Shown one piece after another: positions 49,501-56,006 of a stretch of 64,000 nucleotides of DNA. The stretch spans positions 290,675 to 354,674 of the forward strand of contig NZ_QXFO01000011.1 in NCBI RefSeq assembly GCF_003584105.1. Direction: 5' to 3'. Made by a program: the position numbers and the translations under genes. The stretch is from Flagellimonas taeanensis. Lineage in GTDB: Bacteria > Bacteroidota > Bacteroidia > Flavobacteriales > Flavobacteriaceae. A model generated the notes under the pieces. It had not been told where the DNA came from, searched no databases, and was given only the letters and a program-made list of their open reading frames with translations. Every line of letters starts with the position of its first letter. Position 1 is the stretch's first letter.

Positions 49501-51867
49501 GAAGCGTTGGATTCGCCCTATTGTGATGTGGTGAGCAATGTGACCACAGTGCGCTCTCCAGATAGGGAACTGACCGTTGATTTATTGCAGACCTCCCCAG
49601 TGACCTGTAATGTGCCCGGTTTGGGTGAAATCACAGCTACTGGCGATGGGGGATGGGGAACTTACCAATATCAGTTGGTGGCATCCGATGGAACCATTTT
49701 GGTGGATTATCCCAATACCAATCCCGTATTCGAAAATCTATCCACAGATACATACACGGTGAATATCAGAGATCTTGAGGGTTGTGAGAGATTCAATACC
49801 ATCAACTTGCCATTGCCGACACCTATTTCTGCGGATATTCGAATAGTAAGTCCATTGGCCTGTAACAATGACAATGATGCCATAATAGAGGCTTATAACG
49901 AAGCGGGTGGGCAAGGACCTGGGAACTATCTGTACCAGTTGAACCGAATCACTGATGGCACCAATAGTGGACTCCAGACCACACCGACCTTTGCCAACCT
50001 TTCGGCAGGAGATTATACCATCACCATTTTTGATGGATGGAACTGTAGTGCCCTCACCAATGTGATCACCATTGCCGATCCAGAAATCGTTGTGGCCGAA
50101 TTGGTGGAGCTGCAACCCCCGGGTTGTGGGGATCTGGGCAGAATGGAATTAACAGTTACCAATCCAGAGCCTCTGGTCGAATATTTCTATCGTAGGTCAG
50201 GTACTTCTGATCCATTTACTCCTTTTGGGGCTGGAATGACCAGTGTGGAAATTGCAGTGGACATTACTGTGGATGCAGGACCGTTTCAATATGACGTGCA
50301 GAACTCCAACGGTTGTCCTTCTGAGAAATCGAACCAGATATCTTTGGACCCAGCGGCACCTTTGGTGATAGCCCTGGATCTTACCAACGCAACGATCAAT
50401 TGTGCCGGGGAATCAACCGGAATCATTCGGTCAGAGGCATTCGGAGGCATTGGAAGTTATATGTACACCTTGGTGAACTCTAACACATTGCCCGTGTCGT
50501 CAGCCAATATTGTCCGTTCCGCACAAAGTTCCGGAATCTTTAGGGACCTGGATGCCGGCACCTACTATGTGTATGCCCAGAGTGGTGGATGCGAGGCCAT
50601 GTCGGACCCTATCGTCATCGAGCCGAAACCACCTTTGGTATTGGAGTATTTGGAAGCAGTACCCGTTATGTGCGCAGGGAACACCAATGGACAGATCATT
50701 ATTGAGGCCAGTGGAGGTACAGGTAGGATCAGGTATTCCATTTCCGATACATTGAGCGAGTTCTTTGAAGGTGATAATCCAGATAATCCGAACCGAAAAA
50801 CATTCAATGACCTGAGCCCACGGACCTATGACATCATTATTCAAGACGATTTGGGATGTACCATTACCCGAACACTGGAAATCACCCAGCCTACGGAACT
50901 TATCGCTGCAGTGGTTTCCACTACTCCAGAGGTGTGTATGGGAGATGGTGATGGTACCTTAACTCTGGAAGTTTCTGGAGGTACGGCCCCTTATTATACC
51001 AGTATCAACTCTGTTGACGATGCTGATTTTGTTCAGAATGATACCATGTTCTTTGACAACCTCCAAGGCGGGGAAACCTATGCCATCTTTATTAGGGATG
51101 CCAATGGTTGCCAGACCAATGTGATAGCGGAAATAGGCATTGGGATAGATATTGTGGCAGAACCCATTGTGGAATATGGTTGTGAAGGTATTTTCCCGAA
51201 CAGTACCACGACGATTAGTATTGCGGACAGTTCACAACTATCCGACCTGTTGTTTTCCTTGGATGTGGATGATGTGCAACTCGCCACCAATCAAAGGACC
51301 TTTGGAGACTTACCACCGGGCGAACATACCGTCTATATCTACCATGCCAATGGATGTGTGACCTTTGTGGAGTTTGAGGTCGATGCCTACGAACCACTGA
51401 CCCTGGAAGCCATGAAAACCGGGCCCAATGAGGTCACTGCGGTTGCCACAGGCGGGTTCGGGGGATATGAATATTTCTTCCAAGGGGAATCCTATGGGGA
51501 TGTGAATACTTTCAATATCAATGTGGATTCCAACATCAACATTATGGTCCGGGACAGCAATGGTTGTGTGGCTAATCTTGTGCTGCCGTTCAATTTTGAA
51601 GGAATGCCCGAAATGCCGCCGTTCTTTACCCCGGATGGGGATAACCTGAACGACTATTGGTACCCAGAAAACCGTGAGTTTTTCCCCAATATCGATGTAA
51701 TCATTTATGATCGATATGGTAGGGTAGTGGCCCGATTGGACCAGGTCAAGAAGTGGGACGGAAACTATGACGGCAAACCGTTGCCCACAGGTGATTATTG
51801 GTATGTTGTGAATGCCAACGACAGGGAAAAACAACGATTTGTAGGGCACTTTACACTTTATAGATAA
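43555..51867 (+). CDS. Giant SprB-like repetitive surface protein with T9SS type B sorting domain
   Basis: A 2770-residue secreted protein. A signal peptide (ending VLAK) and a non-repetitive part (to about 220) are followed by roughly twenty SprB-like beta-sandwich repeats. Each ends in a variation on GxYxxxVxDxNGCxxxxxxxI (for example VEDANGCQRS, VRDANGCVEA, VRDGNGCTNT, IRDANGCQTN). Cysteines occur as regular pairs. The last 85 residues are a gliding-motility-associated type B T9SS domain (FFTPDGDNLNDYWYPEN, VIIYDRYGRVVARLD, LPTGDYWYVV). Such proteins are carried to the surface by PorV/SprA-type T9SS and serve as adhesins; SprB itself is moved by the gliding motor. Confidence 0.93.
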   Translation: MLPQKTRHLLYAVLLVFISIFGSTVLAKTDVKNILTRIVSTVSAANAGEGEVVSPPEMPLATEVIFAPASASMFATIIQGSDQQVVCPNDGSTLAKFFLCGTSDVRTLSLSQSGSAYQWQQLDPNSCAPTVVDDCPTINAACTWNTVGTGPTYDLSTAGEFRVRVNSGQYYYFKSTLNPLNPQLIKEDIVCGNPGRVEVTNVPAGYEYSLNSPAGPYQDTPYFDITTPGTYRVYVRLKNVSASACIFPSNPVTVNDLDINVDVTANDILCSGELGSIDVQVSGVPGFYTYRLVKNGVTVDTFGPNGSDSYTFANVSPGTYSIRVETNNCSETVTNDINGDPIVIGGGISPLAVSATASDSFGCGATSVNVNLTTSGGTAPYRFSVDGGPFGSTYLGSTSFSVTTAGTYSILVEDANGCQRSASVDVPNIPPPIFNITEEDANCGGANDGRVTINVTNGFGYEIEYSINNGATFQISNVFSNLAPGSYDVVLRYEQDSFTCTTTPQTATVGTPSTITASANPDFLPTCGNENGGQITISGVSGGTAPYEYSIGAGFGANNVFPNLGVGSYTPMVRDANGCVEALPNIVFNALNKPTNLDFSISSLDCITTTASLDLTVTGGTGPYTYEIIAPSASAINNGNNNTFTGLGLGTYTFRVTDNEGCSYDENYAITDISSIGVQAQQTRVVTCVGDSDGEGRFLVDGFNSTYSYSIDGGPVFTAQNGSIIPVTNLTAGSYVISVTDEETNCTDTATLIIEEPSTAFDITGLNVTDMSCQNGNIGAVQINTVGGWGGNRYTLIQPDGSTRGPKSGSTFSNLSLDGTYQVIVADANGCEVTDSFILTRLDAPTLTLDNGASDFCYDNFTAATLAVNAAGGLAPYRYRINGGPLGASNSFSGLTPGTYTIEVVDANDCRDTVTATIQPQVMANATITQELDCGTPFGAIQVNISNGYTSGGNYDIYEVSINGAPYTSDNNNITGDSFVYNIPNDGSIISDTTFQFLITDSRGCTTQSNMVTMSPPETIAGSVVGTDTQCGDNTSGIVELVPDTTQGIPPYEYSNDNGATFSSQNIFSGYGPGIHGGFVIRDSRGCVSPAYTVTIGASDPLDATATPTDAICLSGAIDGRIAASISNGVAPFDYVLVDEFGGTVASSIGTTSTSVNFTDLSTGNYTLITTDAQGCEDRDPVVIDQNTLFLTPLDAPPANCTDPFLSYRVQAGGGAAPYEFRLVGDPVFVPANVNGVDIHDFSAVVTFGVTYFVEVRDANGCTYIEEITPITTPTPVNVTATATTASCSVAGSGAIDYEVSGLPNNPGNFTVTLQNTDTGATISGPTTYNNETLPFSDSFTGLAPGNYQIIVNDTDTGCSGSTLAFIDITAVSIAIDNFVEATCNAGALVTVRGFGSTGPYTYAYVPSGDPAPTTFVPETTFEVPGPYPTTYDFYAQDANGCTAFTTLAVTQEAGVPDPMIDVVNQCTATSGYQINIVSPITSGPEPENTFQYNIGSGYQTGGTFIVPNPGTYVITVRDGNGCTNTVTAEVFDFFAITADATSFPTCNAGDGVITVNTTGGSGNFQYQLRDALTLTDIGSPQLNNNEFTGVMPGNYNILVTDLDSNTSPLCSDEAEVIVSTVDTPVIAGTPSSHVTCNGADNGTISVELQPGTDTDTPINYILYDSSSNIVAGPQGSSVFDNLPPDTYLVEVVSDRGCTNSVGGIVIDEPTELQATAIHTEFSCNPSSNQFSTATITIYTDTNGDGTGTATGTGPYTYSMNDGTPQFDGTNFQTSNTFEVIDNGTNQTITLTARDYNGCEETSTITINSPTDITFSYNVNPITCDASGTGVSPGSIDIIINEGPGDYQVEILPLGSEPARSSGGSDRVTWDIATPGDYIFAVTDVGSGGCTYLTTTINMPEYNTIEALIAEVEPVTCFDGRDGSISLQINNYNGEYNYEVFTRDNTGVETSTGVTGTFDTDAPINTPELIENVPAGNLVVRIEALDSPYCDVVSNVTTVRSPDRELTVDLLQTSPVTCNVPGLGEITATGDGGWGTYQYQLVASDGTILVDYPNTNPVFENLSTDTYTVNIRDLEGCERFNTINLPLPTPISADIRIVSPLACNNDNDAIIEAYNEAGGQGPGNYLYQLNRITDGTNSGLQTTPTFANLSAGDYTITIFDGWNCSALTNVITIADPEIVVAELVELQPPGCGDLGRMELTVTNPEPLVEYFYRRSGTSDPFTPFGAGMTSVEIAVDITVDAGPFQYDVQNSNGCPSEKSNQISLDPAAPLVIALDLTNATINCAGESTGIIRSEAFGGIGSYMYTLVNSNTLPVSSANIVRSAQSSGIFRDLDAGTYYVYAQSGGCEAMSDPIVIEPKPPLVLEYLEAVPVMCAGNTNGQIIIEASGGTGRIRYSISDTLSEFFEGDNPDNPNRKTFNDLSPRTYDIIIQDDLGCTITRTLEITQPTELIAAVVSTTPEVCMGDGDGTLTLEVSGGTAPYYTSINSVDDADFVQNDTMFFDNLQGGETYAIFIRDANGCQTNVIAEIGIGIDIVAEPIVEYGCEGIFPNSTTTISIADSSQLSDLLFSLDVDDVQLATNQRTFGDLPPGEHTVYIYHANGCVTFVEFEVDAYEPLTLEAMKTGPNEVTAVATGGFGGYEYFFQGESYGDVNTFNINVDSNINIMVRDSNGCVANLVLPFNFEGMPEMPPFFTPDGDNLNDYWYPENREFFPNIDVIIYDRYGRVVARLDQVKKWDGNYDGKPLPTGDYWYVVNANDREKQRFVGHFTLYR

Positions 51868-52015
51868 GGTGAACGGATTTTATAAATCATTGACACTAAG
51901 ACTAAAGCTTATTTTTGATGTCAAAGACGGTATGGGTAATTTGTACCCATCGGTAAAAGTTTTGTAGGGTCTGGGTCAAAATATCATCAAAATTTATATT
52001 TTTGCAGTCCAATTT
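51868..52015. other. Non-coding gap with small hairpin between the giant gene and tRNA-Pro
   Basis: No gene is seen. A 7-bp perfect hairpin lies at 51932-51950 (ATGGGTA, five-base loop, TACCCAT). It has no T run after it on either strand, so it may be a weak terminator of the giant gene or an unrelated protein-binding site. Confidence 0.5.
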
Positions 52016-52089
52016 CGGGATGTGGCGCAGTCTGGTAGCGTACACGCATGGGGTGCGTGTGGTCGCTGGTTCGAATCCAGTCATCCCGA
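52016..52089 (+). tRNA. tRNA-Pro (anticodon GGG)
   Basis: A complete 74-nt cloverleaf. The acceptor CGGGATG (52016-52022) pairs CATCCCG (52082-52088) with discriminator A. The anticodon stem CACGC/GCGTG encloses ATGGGGT, giving anticodon GGG with U33. The T arm is GCTGG-TTCGAAT-CCAGT-like. CCA is not encoded. An integrase gene follows about 220 nt downstream in the same orientation, so this tRNA is the likely insertion site of the element that fills the rest of the window. Confidence 0.97.
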
Positions 52090-52132
52090 CGAACCATGGT
52101 TTTATGACACTAAGTAAAACCTTAATTAATTG

Positions 52133-52162
52133 AAAACCAGAAAATTAATTTTTTCTGGTTTT
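52133..52162 (+). terminator. Terminator downstream of tRNA-Pro
   Basis: AAAACCAGAAAA (52133-52144) pairs TTTTCTGGTTTT (52151-52162), a 12-bp perfect stem with a six-base loop, followed by more T. It ends the tRNA transcript before the integrase gene. If the element inserted at the tRNA 3' end, this terminator belongs to the element. Confidence 0.85.
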
Positions 52163-52311
52163 TTTTATTTCCATCTGAAACCATCGGTGAGGATGTCCTA
52201 TAGAGTGTCCTATTTTTGTCGGGAAAAATTCCCTAAATTGTACTTCCATTATTGATTTTTCGTGTGATTTGACTTTCGCTTCAACCAATGTTTCACTTAA
52301 AGCGAGAACAC

Positions 52312-53586
52312 ATGAATACCTCTAACTCCTTCAGTATCAGTTTTTGGCTGAAAAAATCAGGAAGAAAAAAAGATGGACGGTTTCCAATTTATGTCCGGAT
52401 CAGATGTAAAGGAAAAAATGCAGATCTCAGTGTCCATAGATCAACTTTTGAAGAACGATGGTGTCCTATTTTGGGAAAAATGGACCATAGGGCCAGTGAA
52501 TCCGTTGTTGTAAACAAATATCTGGACGACGTCCGTGCAAAGTTGCTGGAATGCCATCGGCAACTTAGTGCCGAGAGTAACTTTATAACGGCACAATCCA
52601 TCAAGCTTCGATATCTGGGAAAGGACAAGGTGATGCTCACCCTATTGGACCTTTTGGAGTACAACCGAACCTATGAGTTGCCCAAACTGGCCAAAGGGAC
52701 GGTCAAGAACTATTCCTCCACAGAGACCTACCTGAAACGCTTCATTGCCAAAAAATATCGGGTACCCGATATTGGGCTGGCCTCGATAGACTATGCCTTT
52801 TTGATCGAGTTTGAAAACTTCCTGCGGAACTGCGAACCCATCAAATCGTTCCAGACATTGAACAACAACGGTATCATGAAACATATGCTGCGGTTCAAGA
52901 AATTGGTGACCATGGCCTATAAATTTGATTGTATCCCCAAGAATCCCTTCAATCTGTATAAAGTGAAAATGGAGGATTATGACAGTGCTTTCTTGGAAGA
53001 GGAGGAAATTCTGGCGCTGGACCAATTGGAATTCGAGGAAAAGGGCATGGAACTGGTCCGGGATATTTTCCTTTTTGCCTGTTATACCGGACTCAGCTAC
53101 ATAGAGATCAAACTTCTCAATCCCAATGGTATCGTATCCGGCATCGACGGGGAACTCTGGATCGATGTAAAACGCCAAAAGACCAAGACCGAAGTGAAGG
53201 TTCCCCTATTGCCCAAAGCCAAGAAAATCTTGGAGAAGTATGTGGATTTTCCCAAAAATGAAAATACCGTTCTTCCAGTGTATTCCAATCAAAAGGTGAA
53301 CCAATACCTAAAGATCATTGCACAAAGGGCAAATATTGATAAGCACCTAACCTTCCATGTGGCCAGACATACCTTTGCAACGACAATCACCTTAATGAAC
53401 GACGTGCCCATTGAGACCGTTTCCAAACTCCTCGGGCATACCAAGCTTTCAACGACCCAAAAGTATGCTAGGGTCGTGGAAAAGAAAATCAGCAAGGACA
53501 TGGCCCAGTTGAAGGAGAAATTGGGAAGCGGGCAAAGTAAAGCGAACGACAATTCGGAATATCCGACCCTAAAGATTATCAGGTAA
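52312..53586 (+). CDS. Tyrosine recombinase/integrase (IntDOT-like, Bacteroidota type)
   Basis: A 424-residue integrase with an arm-binding N-terminal domain (FSISFWLKKSGRKKDGRFPIYVRI), a SAM-like core-binding domain (about 100-205) and the catalytic domain. Active-site residues visible: Lys in VKRQKTKTEVKVPL, His349 and Arg352 in FHVARHTFATT, His376 in LLGHTKLST, and the nucleophile Tyr385 in TQKYARV. The usual first arginine (TGLR) is Ser262 (TGLSYIEI), as known for IntDOT of CTnDOT. I use the second in-frame ATG, 24 nt after the first, because it fits family N-termini. It sits next to tRNA-Pro. Confidence 0.9.
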   Translation: MNTSNSFSISFWLKKSGRKKDGRFPIYVRIRCKGKNADLSVHRSTFEERWCPILGKMDHRASESVVVNKYLDDVRAKLLECHRQLSAESNFITAQSIKLRYLGKDKVMLTLLDLLEYNRTYELPKLAKGTVKNYSSTETYLKRFIAKKYRVPDIGLASIDYAFLIEFENFLRNCEPIKSFQTLNNNGIMKHMLRFKKLVTMAYKFDCIPKNPFNLYKVKMEDYDSAFLEEEEILALDQLEFEEKGMELVRDIFLFACYTGLSYIEIKLLNPNGIVSGIDGELWIDVKRQKTKTEVKVPLLPKAKKILEKYVDFPKNENTVLPVYSNQKVNQYLKIIAQRANIDKHLTFHVARHTFATTITLMNDVPIETVSKLLGHTKLSTTQKYARVVEKKISKDMAQLKEKLGSGQSKANDNSEYPTLKIIR

Positions 53587-53670
53587 TGTGACCCAGGGCT
53601 TGATATTGTTCTTTTGCCACCCATTTATTTTAGAGTTTGCTAAAATAATAAATTACTGTAACTTCGTAGT

Positions 53671-54054
53671 ATGGATAAGAACATATGCATACGTTTGGAG
53701 GCGGATGCCAAACAGATAATGGAATGCAGGGAAACTATGCAAAATTTGGAAAATTCCATGGACTCCCTTTCAGGGATAATGAATTTAATGGGCAATCCGG
53801 TTCGGCTTAAGATTCTCTACCTTTTGAACCAAGAGCAACGCTTATGTGTCTGTGACCTTAGTGATATACTGGAAATGAATGTATCCGCAATTTCACAACA
53901 TTTGCGCAAGCTCAAGGACAGAAATTTGATCACATCCCAAAAGGAAGGCCAGATGATCCATTATTCCTTGGTGACCGATCATTCGCCGTTACTTTTTCCA
54001 ATTTTTGACCTGCTCGATAAAAAAGAACAAATAAAACCAGTAAACCATGAATAA
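53671..54054 (+). CDS. ArsR-family metalloregulator of the mer-type cassette
   Basis: A 127-residue winged-helix repressor. A helical N-terminal extension holds Cys6 and Cys19. The ArsR core is MNLMGNPVRLKILYLLNQEQRLCVCDLSDIL, with the metal-binding pair Cys59/Cys61 in the CVCDL motif, and the recognition helix SAISQHLRKLKDRNLI. It would dissociate from DNA on binding Hg(II) or As(III)/Sb(III). It overlaps merTP by 8 nt. In Bacteroidota this subtype commonly precedes merTP instead of MerR, so mercury is the likely signal. Confidence 0.88.
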   Translation: MDKNICIRLEADAKQIMECRETMQNLENSMDSLSGIMNLMGNPVRLKILYLLNQEQRLCVCDLSDILEMNVSAISQHLRKLKDRNLITSQKEGQMIHYSLVTDHSPLLFPIFDLLDKKEQIKPVNHE

Positions 54055-54649
54055 CAAGAAAACCTTAATGGGATCTTCCATTATTTTGGCCATGGCCACC
54101 TCCCTTTGTTGCATAGGACCACTTTTGGCCATTGTGGCCGGAACATCTGGCCTGGCGTCCAATTTTAAGTTTTTGGAACCGTTCAGACCGTATTTGATCG
54201 GAATTACGGGTTTGGTTTTGGTAGTGGCGTGGTACCAACAGTTAAGGACAGTCGCCAAAAAGGAAATAGACTGTGCATGCGATACGGACGAAAAGCCGGC
54301 CTTTTGGAAGGGTAAAATTTGGTTGATGACCATCACGGTCTTTGCCTTAGCGATGCTTGCCTTTCCCTATTATGCCCAATCTTTGTACCCGAAACAGGAA
54401 GCCAAGGGTCAAACGAACTTTTTTGCGAGCCAAGATGTCAAGGAAATCAATATTCCGGTCGTGGGAATGACATGCAGTGGGTGCGAGGCACATATTGAAC
54501 ACGAGGTCAATGGACTTGATGGGATCATCATGGTCAAGGCAGATTACCAAAAAGCCAATGCACAGATAATGTACGATCCCGCCAAAACCACCAGGGATGC
54601 TATCGTGAACGCCATTTTGAAAACCGGATACACCATAAAGGACCAGTGA
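54047..54649 (+). CDS. merTP: Mercuric transport protein MerTP (MerT-MerP fusion)
   Basis: A 200-residue fusion. The MerT-like part has three membrane helices with the vicinal pair Cys21-Cys22 (SLCCIGPLLA) in the first and a cytoplasmic pair Cys76/Cys78 (DCACD). The C-terminal heavy-metal-associated domain (about 132-198) has GMTCSGCEAHIE (Cys143, Cys146). It takes Hg(II) from the periplasm and passes it inward, normally to MerA. No mercuric reductase gene is found in the window. Confidence 0.9.
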   Translation: MNNKKTLMGSSIILAMATSLCCIGPLLAIVAGTSGLASNFKFLEPFRPYLIGITGLVLVVAWYQQLRTVAKKEIDCACDTDEKPAFWKGKIWLMTITVFALAMLAFPYYAQSLYPKQEAKGQTNFFASQDVKEINIPVVGMTCSGCEAHIEHEVNGLDGIIMVKADYQKANAQIMYDPAKTTRDAIVNAILKTGYTIKDQ

Positions 54650-54651
54650 TA

Positions 54652-54864
54652 ATGGATATCAATCTGTACTCTACAATTACCTGTCCGCATTGTGGCAATT
54701 CCAAAGAGGAAAAGATGCCTACGGATTCTTGTCAGTTCTTTTATGAATGTGAAAATTGCGGCTCCATTCTAAGGCCCAAAAATGGCGATTGTTGCGTGTA
54801 TTGTTCCTTTGGTTCGGTGGCCTGTCCCCCCATTCAGGCAACATCCGGATGTTGTGGTACATGA
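54652..54864 (+). CDS. GDCCVxC-domain protein of mer-type operons
   Basis: A cysteine-rich protein of about 70 residues. Two zinc-ribbon-like knuckles (TCPHCGNSKEEKM, ECENCGSILRPK) are followed by the family signature GDCCVYCSFGSVACPPIQ and a terminal GCCGT. Homologues accompany merTP in Bacteroidota, and some carry selenocysteine at the CC position. The function is unknown; Hg(II) binding by the CC pair is inference. An ATG two codons after an overlapping GTG is used as start. It ends the mer-type cassette. Confidence 0.85.
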   Translation: MDINLYSTITCPHCGNSKEEKMPTDSCQFFYECENCGSILRPKNGDCCVYCSFGSVACPPIQATSGCCGT

Positions 54865-54945
54865 CCAAGTGACCCTGAAAATTTGTAAAGCCTTGGTTTG
54901 AACCTAAGTATTTTTATCGAAAATCTTTTTATGTTGAATCAATAT

Positions 54946-54961
54946 ATTGTAATATTGCGAT
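54946..54961. promoter_or_regulatory. ArsR operator candidate upstream of arsR
   Basis: ATTGTAATATTGCGAT is an imperfect palindrome (12 of 16 positions symmetric, mismatches all transitions, matching ATYGYAATATTRCRAT). It lies 11 nt before the arsR ATG. A related site sharing the 9-mer TATTGCGAT occurs at 55325-55340 before the next gene. Confidence 0.5.
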
Positions 54962-54972
54962 AAAATAATGAT

Positions 54973-55305
54973 ATGGGACTGGCAAAGACCGAAATATTTA
55001 CCGAAAACCAGAATGAGCTCGCCCTCATCGGTAAGGTATTTGCCCATCCCGCCCGGATTGCCATATTGCAGCACCTCTTCAAGGTCAAGGCCTGTGTCTG
55101 TGGTGACCTTGTGGACGAGATAGGACTGGCACAGCCTACGGTTTCACAACACTTGAAGGAACTCCGGAACATGGGACTCATCAAGGGCGATGTGGAGGGC
55201 ACCAGTGTCTGTTACTGTGTCAATGTGGCAAATTGGAACGAAATGAAGGATAAGTTCAAGGCATTCCTCGATCAGGGGATTGAACTGGACCAAGAGTGCT
55301 GTTAG
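54973..55305 (+). CDS. arsR: ArsR-family arsenic-responsive repressor
   Basis: A 110-residue ArsR. The core HPARIAILQHLFKVKACVCGDLVDEIGLAQPTVSQHLKELRNMGLI holds Cys41/Cys43 in the metal-sensing helix (CVCGDL) and a standard recognition helix. Extra cysteines occur at 80, 82, 109 and 110, so more than one site for As(III) is possible. It begins the arsenic operon. Palindrome-like sites lie before this gene and before the following gene, suggesting two controlled promoters. Confidence 0.92.
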   Translation: MGLAKTEIFTENQNELALIGKVFAHPARIAILQHLFKVKACVCGDLVDEIGLAQPTVSQHLKELRNMGLIKGDVEGTSVCYCVNVANWNEMKDKFKAFLDQGIELDQECC

Positions 55306-55324
55306 TATTTTTTTGAACCCATTA

Positions 55325-55340
55325 ATCGTTTTATTGCGAT
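55325..55340. promoter_or_regulatory. Second ArsR operator candidate
   Basis: ATCG-N8-CGAT with the 9-mer TATTGCGAT shared with the site before arsR. It lies in the 68-nt gap between arsR and the secreted pseudo-ArsC gene, 33 nt before the ATG. Confidence 0.45.
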
Positions 55341-55373
55341 TAACTAATAAACTGAAACCATAAAATAGAAACC

Positions 55374-56006
55374 ATGAAAACAAAAATGATCCTAACCATG
55401 GCACTGCTGCTGTTGTGCCTCCCATTGACCACACATTCCCAGGAACTGAGGGGAAAGATCCAACGCTCCGTAAAGGAACTGAAGACCGTTTTTCCCCAGA
55501 TACCCAAAGAAAAGATCCAGCTTTTGGACCAACTCGCCGCCAGAATGGTGTCCAATATGGGGGAGACCCCTTATACCGTTGTATTTGTGGACCAGGACAA
55601 TGACGATATGGGCCAATTGGCCATGATCTGGCTCAGGACGGGCCTTATGTACTACGGATTATATGACAGGTTCAAGGTGGAATCCGCTGGTCTGGATACC
55701 GCCAATGAGACCCTTCCCGGTCTGGCCCTGCTGAAGAACGATGGGTTCAGGGTCTCCAATGCGCAGGGCGAATCCCTGTTCACGTATTCGGTCCGCTATG
55801 GCTCCGATAGTTGGACCATCAACAGAAAGACCCTCGAATCCTTACATTTGGACGAGGACAGCAGTGTCAAGGTATATGTACAGGATGGGCTGACGGACCG
55901 AAATGCAGAGGTCCTTTTTGAAAACAAGGCCGTCATCGCGGGGGAAATGATCTATGTCGCCACCCAGGTCGATGCTATTATCAAAGCTAAAATGAACAAT
56001 CCATGA
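55374..56006 (+). CDS. Secreted, cysteine-free paralogue of the LMW-PTP-type arsenate reductase (pseudo-ArsC)
   Basis: A 210-residue protein with a signal peptide (about 1-22, LPLTTHSQ). The mature part aligns along its length with the ArsC of the same operon: both have an LDxLA helix, then 21-22 residues to the loop, then IW, then a Y-V-ES-AG/YSGG strand, and YSVRY against YAIKY. The catalytic loop CTHNSRRS (C55/R61 of ArsC) is DQDNDDMG (residues 73-80): nucleophile Cys becomes Asp73 and Arg becomes Met79. The ArsC pair Cys153/Cys160 is also absent; the mature protein has no Cys. It cannot work as a reductase by the known mechanism. An oxyanion-binding or structural role is inference. It overlaps the next gene (ATGA). 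Confidence 0.72.
   Translation: MKTKMILTMALLLLCLPLTTHSQELRGKIQRSVKELKTVFPQIPKEKIQLLDQLAARMVSNMGETPYTVVFVDQDNDDMGQLAMIWLRTGLMYYGLYDRFKVESAGLDTANETLPGLALLKNDGFRVSNAQGESLFTYSVRYGSDSWTINRKTLESLHLDEDSSVKVYVQDGLTDRNAEVLFENKAVIAGEMIYVATQVDAIIKAKMNNP

Noticed and set aside
43555..51867. Regularly spaced repeats that could be taken for a CRISPR or tandem-repeat array
   Set aside because: The repeats are diverged at DNA level, about 250-300 nt long and in one open frame; they encode SprB-like domains.
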